Below, piece after piece: positions 16,736-25,932 of a stretch of DNA of 48,678 nt. The notes below the pieces were generated by a model. That model searched no databases. It saw only the letters and a program-made list of their open reading frames with translations, and was not told the DNA's origin. The DNA lies in the NCBI GenBank assembly GCA_022773025.1, contig JALEZF010000003.1, positions 1-48,678 of the forward strand. The letters run 5' to 3'. Every line of letters begins with the position of its first letter. Within the stretch, counting starts at the first letter, position 1. The stretch comes from Clostridium sp. (GTDB taxonomy: Bacteria; Bacillota; Clostridia; Clostridiales; Clostridiaceae). The position numbers were made by a program, and so were the translations under genes.

Positions 16736-18486
16736 TTCATATTTTCAAATAGTTTATATACATTCAAAATTCCAAAACCCCATTGTGGATTTGGATATAC
16801 ATCTCCTCGTCTTTCTATTGTGCCTCGTGACAAAAAAGTTCTCATACTCTGAATATACATATAAGGATATTCTTTGTTCACTATTCCCCATTGAAATAGA
16901 AGACAGCATGCCCCTGCACCTATAGCCGCGGAAAGACTTGTCCCGTTAATCACATCAATTTTGTTATTGAGTCCTACGGTTCTTGTATTCACTCCTCCAG
17001 CTGCAAACTCTATACTGTTTTGATACTGTTCCCTAAATGCTACCCCTGAATAAGATAAAAGATTATTATTATTTTGATTGTATGCAGCTACAGTAATAAC
17101 ATTTGATGAATCTCCTGGAACCATTATTGTTCCATAAGAATCACTGGATGTAAAACGCGTTCCAGGAACCGTAAGTCCCTTTTGAAGAATCCATGCATTG
17201 TATATAGCACGTTGCCCAAGTCTCAAAGTTAATCTCACCTTCCATATACCCTCTTGTATATTTCTTAAATAAATTCTTATAAGCTCATCTCCTGTGTATT
17301 CTTCCGGTAAATAATAGTATGTTGAAATTTCAGTTTGTTCAAAAGTGAAGTCGTATTTCTTATTAATATTGAGAATAGCTGGAATAATGCCAGTAGTTTC
17401 ACCTGATGGAGAGATTATTTGTATGTCTAATATATTAGGAAGGTCAACCCATATTTCAATAAGCATATTTTTCTGCTCTGGGGCTACAATAAGTTCTATA
17501 GAATCGGAATCTCCTACATCTTTTAGCATCCCAGATGCATGGGCATCTTGTATTCCTTCATTTCCTGCACCACTAACAACAACTAAACCTACATTTCTCG
17601 AAACATCCCTTATGAATGAATCTAAAATATGCTTTCCTTTATGATTTCCACTGTTAGTACCTATAGGAAGCAAAATCACTACCGGTTTATTTTCCTTTAA
17701 TGCGTATTCTTTTACGTATTCTAATGCTGATATTATAAATGCTAAATTATATTTTGCAACATCATTGCTAAAAAAATTATTATAACTTGTTGCTAGCGCT
17801 AATTTTATTATTAGAAAGTCACATTGTGGTGCCATTCCCTTAAGCTCTGGATTCACTCCCCTTGCTCCAACTATTCCTGCCATATTAGTTCCATGACCAA
17901 TTTTATCAACACTAGGAACTATATCATAAGGATTTAAATTATTCTTTTTTGCCTCTATAGCTCTATTTATTTCATCACTATTATATACTCCTCCGAAAGA
18001 AACATTCTCTCCTTTTACAGGTTTTAAAGTCTGGTCCCATATATATTTAATTCTAGTTTTGCCCTGACTATTGCAAAATTCTTCATTTAAATAATCTATA
18101 CCAGTATCAATTATAGCTACAGTAACTCCGTCACCTCTAAGGTCTAATGGCAGATTCAGTTGTACTGCTGAAACCTGACTTGCTTCTATTGCTGATGTTT
18201 CTTGAAGGGTAAATATTTCTGGAGGTGCAACATAATATACGTTTAATCCTTCTTTTTTAATTTTTTCATTTAAAATCATCGTTATGGTACTTGTGTTTCC
18301 AATCTCCTGAGTTACTGTGGATTTTATAGCCGCCATAGCATAGGTATCATTTATTATAACTACTATAATTTCTTCTTCATAAGAATACACCGTATTATTT
18401 GCTTTTCCACCATATAAAACAGTATATATATAATAATCTTCATTCATTGTAATCTTGCTTATATCATTTAGTTCATTATTAACCAT
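16732..18486 (-). CDS. Subtilisin-like (S8) protease, Csp-like, second of pair
   Basis: A 584-residue S8 peptidase with no signal peptide. The triad is intact: Asp in AIIDTGIDYLNEEF (near residue 128), His in GHGTNMAGIVGARG (near 198), Ser in NGTSLSAAIGAGA (near 520). The insertion of roughly 200 residues between His and Ser blocks, including a jelly-roll-like part, and the QWGIV segment after the serine match the clostridial Csp group, whose best-known members activate the spore cortex lytic enzyme SleC during germination. No sleC lies nearby, so a germination role is a guess. It overlaps the upstream protease gene by 8 bases, implying coupled translation. Confidence 0.85.
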   Translation of the reverse strand: MVNNELNDISKITMNEDYYIYTVLYGGKANNTVYSYEEEIIVVIINDTYAMAAIKSTVTQEIGNTSTITMILNEKIKKEGLNVYYVAPPEIFTLQETSAIEASQVSAVQLNLPLDLRGDGVTVAIIDTGIDYLNEEFCNSQGKTRIKYIWDQTLKPVKGENVSFGGVYNSDEINRAIEAKKNNLNPYDIVPSVDKIGHGTNMAGIVGARGVNPELKGMAPQCDFLIIKLALATSYNNFFSNDVAKYNLAFIISALEYVKEYALKENKPVVILLPIGTNSGNHKGKHILDSFIRDVSRNVGLVVVSGAGNEGIQDAHASGMLKDVGDSDSIELIVAPEQKNMLIEIWVDLPNILDIQIISPSGETTGIIPAILNINKKYDFTFEQTEISTYYYLPEEYTGDELIRIYLRNIQEGIWKVRLTLRLGQRAIYNAWILQKGLTVPGTRFTSSDSYGTIMVPGDSSNVITVAAYNQNNNNLLSYSGVAFREQYQNSIEFAAGGVNTRTVGLNNKIDVINGTSLSAAIGAGACCLLFQWGIVNKEYPYMYIQSMRTFLSRGTIERRGDVYPNPQWGFGILNVYKLFENMK

Positions 18487-20353
18487 TATTCAAGAGCCCC
18501 CATCTATATTTAATATATCTTATATCCAAAAAACTGTCAGGATTTCTAAAAAATAACTCTCCCTCATGGAATTCATTATTAGTTTCTGCATCTGTTTTTT
18601 CAGTTCTATATATTGAATTTTCTTCATCTGATCCTCTATAATTTCCACCTATTATATTAAAGATATTATATAAATCAAGTTTTCCATATCCCCAATATTC
18701 ATTAGGGTATTCTTCATTAGTTTTTCTTTCTGCAGAATATATGAGGAGACTTCTCATTTTAGTTGAATATAAAGTTAAATCGTTTTTATCCACTATTCCC
18801 CATTGTAATAGTAATGCACAAGCTCCTGTTACTATTGCAGTGGCTGCAGAACTACCATTTACAACTGAAACACTTTTTCTATCTAAAGATGTAGTCAAAA
18901 TATTTGTACCCATTGTGGCTATATCGGGGTTTATCAATTGATTAGTATTAAATCCCCTACCTGATTCGCCCATAACTGCACCAGTATTGCTGTCATAATA
19001 TGCAACTGTTATCACATTTTCAGCTGTAGATGGTATAGTAAGTGTATTATCAGAATTTGAATTCAAAAACTTTGTTCCCTCTGGCGTTATACCTTTGCCT
19101 GACAACCACATGTCTACTCTTCCATTAGTCACAAAAATCCCTTTCATATTTATTTTCCAAATTCCTGGAACAATATCATTGACCGAAATGACATATAATT
19201 GATGTCCTGTCAAATTCTCAGGATCACTACACTGTACCATTATTGTAGTATTAGTCAAATAGAATTTTCTTCTTTCAATATAATAAATACCAGGATTAAA
19301 TTCTCCTGAGCTTTCTCCTGAAGGTGCAATAATACTCATAGACATCCTATTTGGTTTTTGTACCCATATATTTAGATTAAATACTTTCAAACCTCTGCTT
19401 ATTTGAAGTTCTGCAGTATATACGCTATTAGGATCTTTTATAAAGCCTGTGACATGACCTTCATAATTTCCTGAATTTCCAGTACCAGCTACTATGATAA
19501 TTCCTGGTTTACTTGCTATACTTGTTATATAACTGGCTGTTATGTTGTATCCATCGTGGCTACCCTCTTGACTGCCAACACCTATATAAATAGCAATAGG
19601 TCTATTTAATTCCCCTGATATTTTCTCTAAATACCCTATAGCCGATATAACTTCTGTATTGTTATAAATAGGCACCTCTTTTGAACCATTTTCTCTATTT
19701 ATTTTTTTTAGAAAAGGAGATTCCAATAATTTTACTACACAAAAATCACAATCATTAGCCACCCCCTCAATATCCTTGTTCTTACCTCTTGCCCCAATAA
19801 TACTTGCCATCTGTGTACCATGTCCTATATAATCTCTACTAGGAACTATATCATAAGGATTATTTCCTGCTTTGTATTCAGAAATTGCTCTATTTATTTC
19901 AGATTCAGTATATTCTGTTCCAATGTATAAATTATTTTTATCTGAAGACTTAATGGATTGATCCCATAACCGCACTATTCTTGTTGTATCATCTTCCCTT
20001 ATAAACTCTTCATTTAAATAATCAATTCCAGTATCAATAATTCCAACCAATACACCTCTCCCAGTTAAATTCAAATATGGATTTATCTTAACCTTAAAAA
20101 TACTTTCTATATTTGAGGGAGTTATGTCTTGAAGCAAATATACACTAGTTATTTCTATAAATACTATAGATGGTACATCCTCTCTTAAAGAAGACAGTTT
20201 ATTCTGTTCCACAGAAATAACCGCTAGATTCTCAGTTATTATAGCTCCACATGCATAATCCACCTTATCTATCTGCCCTTGAAAGTCTCCTCTATATTCC
20301 ACAACAAATCCAATATTATCTTCATTAAAAAATCCTAAACAAGGTTCTCTCAT
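18479..20353 (-). CDS. Subtilisin-like (S8) protease, Csp-like, first of pair
   Basis: A 624-residue relative of the downstream protease. Triad: Asp in GIIDTGIDYLNEEF, His in GHGTQMASIIGARG, Ser in NGSSAATAIVTGA, where GSS replaces the common GTS but keeps the nucleophile. It has a ~35-residue C-terminal extension (after LYNIFNIIGG) rich in acidic residues that the partner lacks. The N-terminal ~80 residues resemble the short prodomain of Csp proteases. I start at ATG 20353 because GGGGGA precedes it; an in-frame ATG at 20377 has a poorer site. Both proteases of the pair look catalytically able, unlike CspA/CspC of C. difficile, which are reported pseudoproteases. Confidence 0.85.
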   Translation of the reverse strand: MREPCLGFFNEDNIGFVVEYRGDFQGQIDKVDYACGAIITENLAVISVEQNKLSSLREDVPSIVFIEITSVYLLQDITPSNIESIFKVKINPYLNLTGRGVLVGIIDTGIDYLNEEFIREDDTTRIVRLWDQSIKSSDKNNLYIGTEYTESEINRAISEYKAGNNPYDIVPSRDYIGHGTQMASIIGARGKNKDIEGVANDCDFCVVKLLESPFLKKINRENGSKEVPIYNNTEVISAIGYLEKISGELNRPIAIYIGVGSQEGSHDGYNITASYITSIASKPGIIIVAGTGNSGNYEGHVTGFIKDPNSVYTAELQISRGLKVFNLNIWVQKPNRMSMSIIAPSGESSGEFNPGIYYIERRKFYLTNTTIMVQCSDPENLTGHQLYVISVNDIVPGIWKINMKGIFVTNGRVDMWLSGKGITPEGTKFLNSNSDNTLTIPSTAENVITVAYYDSNTGAVMGESGRGFNTNQLINPDIATMGTNILTTSLDRKSVSVVNGSSAATAIVTGACALLLQWGIVDKNDLTLYSTKMRSLLIYSAERKTNEEYPNEYWGYGKLDLYNIFNIIGGNYRGSDEENSIYRTEKTDAETNNEFHEGELFFRNPDSFLDIRYIKYRWGLLNNG

Positions 20354-20484
20354 ATTTCCCCCTTTAACATCCGCCATTAAACTTTTTCTTATTAATCAAT
20401 ATTCATAAATTTGATTTTAAATGTTACTTTTTTAATTTAACTACACTATTTATTTTATTAATCTATATATTGTATTTTAAAAGC

Positions 20485-20519
20485 AAAAAAGAATGATGCC
20501 TCTAACACCATTCTTTTTT
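20485..20519 (-). terminator. Terminator of the phosphatase gene
   Basis: A 14-bp stem with one mismatch (AAAAAAGAATGATG / CACCATTCTTTTTT) and U-tracts on both sides, 5 bases beyond the stop codon. Confidence 0.8.
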
Positions 20520-20524
20520 GTTTG

Positions 20525-20989
20525 CTATTTTATATCATTATCTATTAAGTACCTTAAAAGCTCTCTAGCCCCTTCACATATCTCATCATAAGTTATATCA
20601 AATTTACCACTATACCAAGGATCATCAATATCTTTCTTATTGTCTGTAAAGTCTAAAAGTCTATAAACTTTATTATCCTTATCATTACCTATGATTTTCA
20701 TCATATTTCTTATATTGTAAGACTCCATAGCTATTATATAATCATAATTTTTATAGTCATCAACTGTAATTTGAATTGCTCTCTTACCCTCACAAGAAAT
20801 ACCGTGCTCCTTAAGCTTTCTCTTTGCTGGAGGATAAACAGGATTTCCTATTTCCTCCCTAGATGTGGCTGATGATGCTACATAGATTTCTTTCTCAAGC
20901 CCAGCTTTTTTTACCATATCTCTAAACACAAACTCTGCCATAGGCGACCTGCAAATGTTGCCGTGGCAGACAAACATAACTTTAATCAT
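20525..20989 (-). CDS. Low-molecular-weight protein-tyrosine phosphatase
   Basis: A 154-residue cytoplasmic phosphatase. The P-loop CHGNICR spans residues 8-14 with the usual following SPMAE, and the general-acid aspartate is in DDPWYSGKF near residue 123. Its targets are unknown; many bacterial members act on arginine or tyrosine phosphate. Spacing between the purine-rich stretch and ATG 20989 is tight (AAGGAA directly adjacent), with a GGGGGG tract farther upstream that may serve instead. Confidence 0.95.
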   Translation of the reverse strand: MIKVMFVCHGNICRSPMAEFVFRDMVKKAGLEKEIYVASSATSREEIGNPVYPPAKRKLKEHGISCEGKRAIQITVDDYKNYDYIIAMESYNIRNMMKIIGNDKDNKVYRLLDFTDNKKDIDDPWYSGKFDITYDEICEGARELLRYLIDNDIK

Positions 20990-21349
20990 TTCCTTAATCC
21001 CCCCAAATATCTTTCTATGTTCTATAACTTTTAGAAATATCTTTTCAAAACAAGAGATGTTTTCCTTTTTAAAATTTTTACTTTCTTATAATTGTATCAT
21101 AAATAATAAAACACATGAATATTTACCCTATTCTATTATTTACCACATTAAAATCCATACTTAAAATAACATCCTATTCATTCGGTACAGAATCCTTCTT
21201 CTGTACCGTATCTTTAAATTATTAACCTTATAACTGTACCTTGTATCTACAGATATCATAATATAAGATTAAATGTGGTGTTTTACTCTGATGTACAAAA
21301 CATAAAACAGAATGAAGCACAATCACTAAAATAGGGGGACTATGTATAA
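20990..21349. other. Intergenic region with a perfect hairpin before the MATE gene
   Basis: This 360-base gap has no gene I can support. At 21183-21208 CGGTACAGAA and TTCTGTACCG form a perfect 10-bp inverted repeat with a 6-base loop, followed by moderately U-rich sequence. It could be a stray terminator or an operator/attenuator for the MATE gene. The rest is AT-rich without clear signals. Confidence 0.45.
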
Positions 21350-22696
21350 ATGGATTCAAGTTCATCATTAATGACGGAAGGTTGTATATGGAGAAAAATA
21401 GTCAAATTTGCCCTTCCAATATGTTGGGGAAATTTGTTTCAACAGCTATACAATATCGTTGACTCTGTAGTAGTTGGAAACTATGTAGGTAGAGACGCCC
21501 TAGCAGCTATCAGCTCTACAGGATCATTGATATTTTTGCTTGTTGGATTTTTCGGTGGTATCTTTATGGGAGCTGGAGTTGTCATCTCTAAATACTTTGG
21601 AGCTAACAAAAAAGAATCTGTGCAAAAAGCTATTCATACTTCCATTGCTTTTGCAATAATAGCCGGGATAATTCTAACTGTTGTAGGTACACTACTTACA
21701 CCTCAGATATTACGACTTATGGGAACACCAGATTCCGTATTTTCTAATGCAACACTATATGTAAGAATTTACTTTATGGGCATATTGTCCGTAGTTCTAT
21801 ATAATACTTCAAGTGGTATATTTCAAGCTGTTGGTGACAGTAAGCATCCACTTTACTACCTTATAATATCATCAATTGTCAATGTGGTTTTAGACCTTAT
21901 TTTTGTAGTTATATTCAAATGGGGAATCGGTGGAGCTGCCTTTGCCACTATAATTTCTCAGACAGTAAGCGTAGTTCTTTCCTTCTACAAATTAAGTACT
22001 ACAAACGATGTGTACAAGGTTGACTTTAAGAAGATAGAAATTGACCCTAGAATATTAAAGGAAATCATTCGTTTAGGTCTTCCAGCAGGAATACAAAATT
22101 CTGTAATTGCCCTTGCAAACGTAGTTGTCCAAGCCAATATAAATGCTTTTGGATCTGTAGCCATGGCAGGCTGCGGTTCCTATTCAAAAATTGAAGGCTT
22201 TGTATTTATTCCCATCACAAGTTTTGCTATGTCTATGACTACCTTTATAGGTCAAAATCTTGGAGCAAAGAAATATGACAGAGCAAAAGAAGGAGCTAAA
22301 TTTGGAATCATAACTTCTATAATTCTTGCTGAAATAATTGGAGTTCTATTCTTCATATTAGCCCCTCAATTAATATCACTATTCAATGGTGAACCAGAAG
22401 TAGTTCAATTTGGAACCTCTCAATCAAGGACAATTGCCTTATTTTATTTCTTACTAGCTTTCTCACACTGTATAGCAGGTATTTTAAGGGGAGCTGGAAA
22501 AGCTATTGTTCCTATGTTTGTAATGCTTCTATGCTGGTGCATAATAAGAGTTACTTATATAACTATTACTACTCATTTTATACCGATGATTCAAGTGGTA
22601 TTCTGGGCTTATCCACTAACTTGGTTCCTAAGCTCAATGATATTCCTCATCTACTATTTGAAATCAGACTGGATTCACGGATTTGATAAAAAATAA
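21350..22696 (+). CDS. MATE-family multidrug/sodium efflux protein
   Basis: A 448-residue inner-membrane protein with about twelve helices in two related halves. The family opening is clear: KIVKFALPICWGNLFQQLYNIVDSVVVGNYVG, and the second half repeats it as LGLPAGIQNSVIALANVVVQANINAFG near residue 243. MATE proteins export cationic or other drugs in exchange for sodium or protons; substrate unknown. The ribosome site GGGGG lies about 12 bases before ATG 21350. Single gene with its own terminator; no regulator is adjacent. Confidence 0.93.
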   Translation: MDSSSSLMTEGCIWRKIVKFALPICWGNLFQQLYNIVDSVVVGNYVGRDALAAISSTGSLIFLLVGFFGGIFMGAGVVISKYFGANKKESVQKAIHTSIAFAIIAGIILTVVGTLLTPQILRLMGTPDSVFSNATLYVRIYFMGILSVVLYNTSSGIFQAVGDSKHPLYYLIISSIVNVVLDLIFVVIFKWGIGGAAFATIISQTVSVVLSFYKLSTTNDVYKVDFKKIEIDPRILKEIIRLGLPAGIQNSVIALANVVVQANINAFGSVAMAGCGSYSKIEGFVFIPITSFAMSMTTFIGQNLGAKKYDRAKEGAKFGIITSIILAEIIGVLFFILAPQLISLFNGEPEVVQFGTSQSRTIALFYFLLAFSHCIAGILRGAGKAIVPMFVMLLCWCIIRVTYITITTHFIPMIQVVFWAYPLTWFLSSMIFLIYYLKSDWIHGFDKK

Positions 22697-22772
22697 ATTT
22701 AAGTGAAGAGTTGGGTTTTGAGGAAATAAAAGTTTTGGAGATCTATACTCCATTGTCATAGAAATTTGAATT

Positions 22773-22808
22773 AAAAATCTGCACTCCAGAAATGAAGTGC
22801 AGATTTTT
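22773..22808 (+). terminator. Bidirectional terminator between MATE and membrane-anchored unknown
   Basis: AAAAATCTGCACT and AGTGCAGATTTTT form a perfect 13-bp stem with a 10-base loop and U-tracts on both strands. Genes converge on it from both sides. Confidence 0.85.
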
Positions 22809-22861
22809 ATATATATTTTTTATAATTATTATCCAATATGTTTTCATCAGGAAAGGTAATA

Positions 22862-23353
22862 TCATCTTTCAACTGATACATTTATAATGCTTGAAGTATT
22901 TCGCTTATCATCCCAATATCCTTGTATTTCAAATATATATTCACCTTCTTGATCCGGAAGTAATACTGAGATCGAATCCTTCTCTTCATCTTCTTTGTAA
23001 ATAATCGGTTCCGAATTTGTATCTTTCCATAATAAAACAGTAATCCTTTTAGGAAGAGCCTTTATAGGACGAGTTTTGAAAAATACATTTATATAACTAT
23101 TAGGAGTACATTTGATAATTTCTGATTGCTTACCAACTTCATATGAAGGGCCAGTTATATTACTACTTCCTCCAACGCCATAAATCCAATTATATTGTCC
23201 TTTACTAGATGGTACATTTTCATTATTATATGTTATTTTAATCTTAGGAAATTCATAGGGAATCTCTGACTTTGAACATCTCATATACAAACTAAATCCA
23301 ATAAGTAGTATAAATATACATATACAAATTGTTGTTAAAAATCGTTTATTCAC
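22862..23353 (-). CDS. Membrane-anchored extracytoplasmic protein of unknown function
   Basis: A 163-residue protein with a basic start (MNKRF), one membrane helix at about 6-24, and an extracytoplasmic part predicted to be mainly beta strands. It is marked by a PSSKGQYNWIYG segment near residue 48 and IFEIQGYWDDKR near 140. The QYNW-type segment is seen in small secreted Firmicute proteins I cannot name. A cysteine follows the helix (Cys27) but lacks a proper lipobox, so a plain anchor is likelier than a lipid. GGAGGCG precedes the ATG. Function unknown. Confidence 0.7.
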   Translation of the reverse strand: MNKRFLTTICICIFILLIGFSLYMRCSKSEIPYEFPKIKITYNNENVPSSKGQYNWIYGVGGSSNITGPSYEVGKQSEIIKCTPNSYINVFFKTRPIKALPKRITVLLWKDTNSEPIIYKEDEEKDSISVLLPDQEGEYIFEIQGYWDDKRNTSSIINVSVER

Positions 23354-23587
23354 AGCTTCGCCTCCTATTTACAATCTATATATGCAGAATATTCTATATG
23401 CTATTCCCGTTACCTTCTGAAATTTATATATTTATTTTTTTCTCAAACAAAACATATTTTTATAATTATATATGAAGTAAAATGGAATTATATCAATTAA
23501 AGTGAAGTTATCCCAAAATTTTCACAAATTCTACTAAATATTTTTTAGTTGTTTTCTATTTTTGGGGTTAAATACATTATATTATGT

Positions 23588-24140
23588 TTAACATCTCCTT
23601 ATCAATTCAAAATATGTTACTACAGCCTCACATATTACAGGGTCAAACACTGGTATTCCTAAATATTCTTCAAGTTTTTTTGAAAATGAAACTGTTGAAA
23701 AACCTATACATGCTAAAGCTATTGAGGAAGCTCCAGCTTTTTTCAGTTCATCTCCTTTTTGAAAACAACTGTATATACCATCATCTGTCATTAAATCTAA
23801 TGTAGAATTCACCTTTTTAGGCTCCAAGGTTAATAATCTTATCTCCAAACACCTTTAAAAATGATTCAGGGATTTTTTCTGATATACCTAAAACGCCAAT
23901 TTTTTCTCTATTTTTAACCTCTAAAGTAGCTATTGCCGATCCCGCTCCAATTATTAGTATGTTATATATCTGTTTTAACTCTAATAATCCTGGTTCATCT
24001 ACACAACTTATTATTATGGCATCTTTGTGTTTAAACTGCTTTGCTAATTCAATAATCTTCGGTATTGCTTCAGCCTTTGTTTTATCATCATGTACTCCTT
24101 CTAGCTGATTTAAAATACATTTACTCTCTACTTTTAACAT
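23588..24140 (-). pseudogene. Asp/Glu/hydantoin racemase-like protein, frameshifted and truncated
   Basis: Two frames make one protein. The first (24140 to about 23820) holds DAIIISCVDEPGLLELK and IGAGSAIATL, and the second (about 23848 to 23588) holds SSIALACIGFSTVS and GIPVFDPVICEAV. Each supplies one of the family's paired cysteines (SCVD and ACIG). The frame changes near 23820-23848. The first ~35 residues are also missing: the frame is open upstream of 24140 (KRCFPM) but has no start. It is the last gene of the decayed cluster. Confidence 0.8.
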
Positions 24141-24175
24141 TGGAAAACATCTTTTGATAGCAAATTATTATAAAT

Positions 24176-24766
24176 TTACTTTATTCCTTGCGTTTGAATA
24201 TGATTCATTGAACCATATAGTTTTATTATTCTATCATATTCTTCTTTATCATAGAATGAGCACTGATTCTTTCCAAAGTATTTTGCAACTTCTATCATAA
24301 ACCTTCCGGCTTCCTCTAAATCATTTATGTGAGTGGAGCCTGTTGCACATCCTGGAACCATTGTTTCAGTAGTTATAGCTACTCCTACTACAGGAACGCT
24401 GGTAGCTGTAGATGGCTGCAATATGCTATTAAGATGATATATATCATTTCCATATGGAGTTATATCTTGAGTTGTTAATGCAAATACACTTGGGAGTTGT
24501 CCCGTTGTTGTCTGCATTATATCCATAAGGTCATCACTTACTCTTAATATATATCCTTCTTTAACTGTTGGGGATATTGCAAAACCACGCTTATTTATTA
24601 TTCTATTACCCTTTGTTGTATCAACTGAAAGTATAGCATCAAGCTCATCTGTTACCTCTTCTTGATTAACTTGTGCAATATCTACAGGAGATCCCATAAA
24701 AGGCACTGGCTTATATGGACTAGTTGGTGCATCTGGGCACACATGAGTTGATATAAATACATCTCC
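24176..24766 (-). pseudogene. DUF1177-like protein, N-terminally truncated
   Basis: The frame reads GDVFISTH-VCPDAPTSPYKPVPFMGSP and on through DAILSVDTTKGNR, DITPYGNDIYH and TTETMVPGCATGSTH, which I recognise as the C-terminal two-thirds of DUF1177 proteins. An in-frame stop precedes 24766, and the N-terminal ~120 residues are gone. The breakpoint fuses it, out of frame, to the M20 peptidase fragment. DUF1177 genes are known to me beside AroM/racemase-like and membrane-transport genes in catabolic clusters; the activity is unknown. Confidence 0.7.
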
Positions 24767-25067
24767 CTACTCTAACTGCTGCACTAAGTGTACGAAGTCC
24801 CTCCGCTCCACCTGACGCTTTTGCAAAATCAAGTGTATGTGTTCCAATTCCTCTCTTTAATCTTATATAGAATTGAATTGCTGGAATTTCATGAGTTACA
24901 TTTCCAACATCTGTGGAACCTATTCCCTGAGTATAGTCACGCTCTATATAATCTTCATTTATAAACTCCATATTATTACGAACGTAGTTTACTAATTTCT
25001 TATCATTTCTTACATCTTTTAATAGCACACTATTTTGCTTCATATTAACTGTAGCACCAACACACAT
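24720..25067 (-). pseudogene. M20 metallopeptidase/amidohydrolase, C-terminal fragment
   Basis: The segment GSTDVGNVTHEIPAIQFYIRL followed by GIGTHTLDFAKASGG matches the late region of M20 amidohydrolases, with the metal-binding histidine near the end of the second block. The first ~280 residues, including the H-x-D motif and dimerisation domain, are missing. Upstream it is fused to the membrane-protein fragment and downstream to the DUF1177 fragment, so deletions removed both junctions. Confidence 0.7.
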
Positions 25068-25494
25068 TTGTAGCTGAGAAGAAATATGTTGATGCCATAA
25101 CTACGAAAGAAACCAAAACTATTTTCCAGCTTAACTTTTTAAATACATCAAGTTGATCCCCCACTGATATTCCTGCAAAAGCTACTAATGGTAATCCAAC
25201 TAATCCAAAACTCATGGAACTCATCGATGTAACTATAAATTCTTGCAATGGAGATATTGGTAGTGTAAGGAAAAATGAAACCAAGGTAGCCCTTGCAAAT
25301 CCAGGTAGATTAGGTTTTTTTATAAAGTTTTTTAATACTAATGCTATAAATACCATAGCAAAACTAACTGCTGTTGAAATCAACAATCCTTTTACCTCAG
25401 TACCTTGTGAAAAAATGTGAATCAAAGCAACTATTCCATATATTATAATTACATATTTAAGCTGTTCCATTATATCTAAAACTGTACTTTTCAT
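25045..25494 (-). pseudogene. Integral membrane protein, truncated by deletion
   Basis: A genuine start (ATG 25494 with GGAAGGGG upstream) opens 140 residues with four or five membrane helices, including QEFIVTSMSSMSFGLVGLPLVAFAG. The normal sequence ends near STYFFSAT, after which the frame enters sequence from the M20 gene. The intact parent is probably part of a two-component membrane transporter in this cluster; I cannot name the family. Confidence 0.65.
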
Positions 25495-25519
25495 TGTTAT
25501 TTCCCCTTCCTAATGTTAA

Positions 25520-25700
25520 TTAAGCCATATCTATATCTTTTACATCTTCTTTTTTTGAAATTTATCACCTATGATTCCTAATGCTGTATCTCTACAAAGT
25601 GAGAAGGTTCCTCCTACAGCACTTCTTCCAAGACCTAATAAAACTCCCAGTGGAAGTGCTATAAGCATTGTCATAACATTTCCTGTTTCTTGAAATTTTA
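25520..25700 (-). pseudogene. Remnant of a membrane transporter gene
   Basis: The frame reads GNVMTMLIALPLGVLLGLG, then GGTFSLCRDTALGIIGDKF. A shift within the run of A's near 25555 restores a charged tail (KKEDVKDIDMA) ending at 25520. The pattern, a GN-x-M helix followed by a (T/A)FS-x-(C/D)RE-like segment, resembles the middle of DUF3100-type membrane proteins. The rest is lost. It precedes the other membrane gene with normal operon spacing. Confidence 0.5.
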
Positions 25701-25701
25701 A

Positions 25702-25730
25702 TATGTTAACTTTTCTTAAACGTTAACATA
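25702..25730. promoter_or_regulatory. Inverted repeat between PucR and the decayed cluster
   Basis: TATGTTAAC (25702-25710) and GTTAACATA (25722-25730) are perfect 9-bp inverted arms 11 bases apart, and a further GTTAAC lies at 25741-25746. The place, between the divergent regulator and its presumed targets, suits a PucR operator. Confidence 0.5.
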
Positions 25731-25932
25731 ATTATAAATGGTTAACTCTATTACTGTCCAGGTTCAGTCTATCCAAGAAATCATCAAAGTTATAGTGCAC
25801 ATTGTACAATATATTTATTATAAAACGATAATAGAAAACCTTTTCTTATTGACAATTAAGGCTACTCTTCTTATAATTATTACAATAATATTGGTAAAGT
25901 TAGTCATATTACACTATAAAGGGGGAAGTGAT

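Noticed and set aside
25738-25932. Possible 65-residue N-terminal extension of PucR containing a membrane-like helix
   Set aside because: A good ribosome site and the normal PucR start are at 25933; the upstream part is non-coding and overlaps the operator region.
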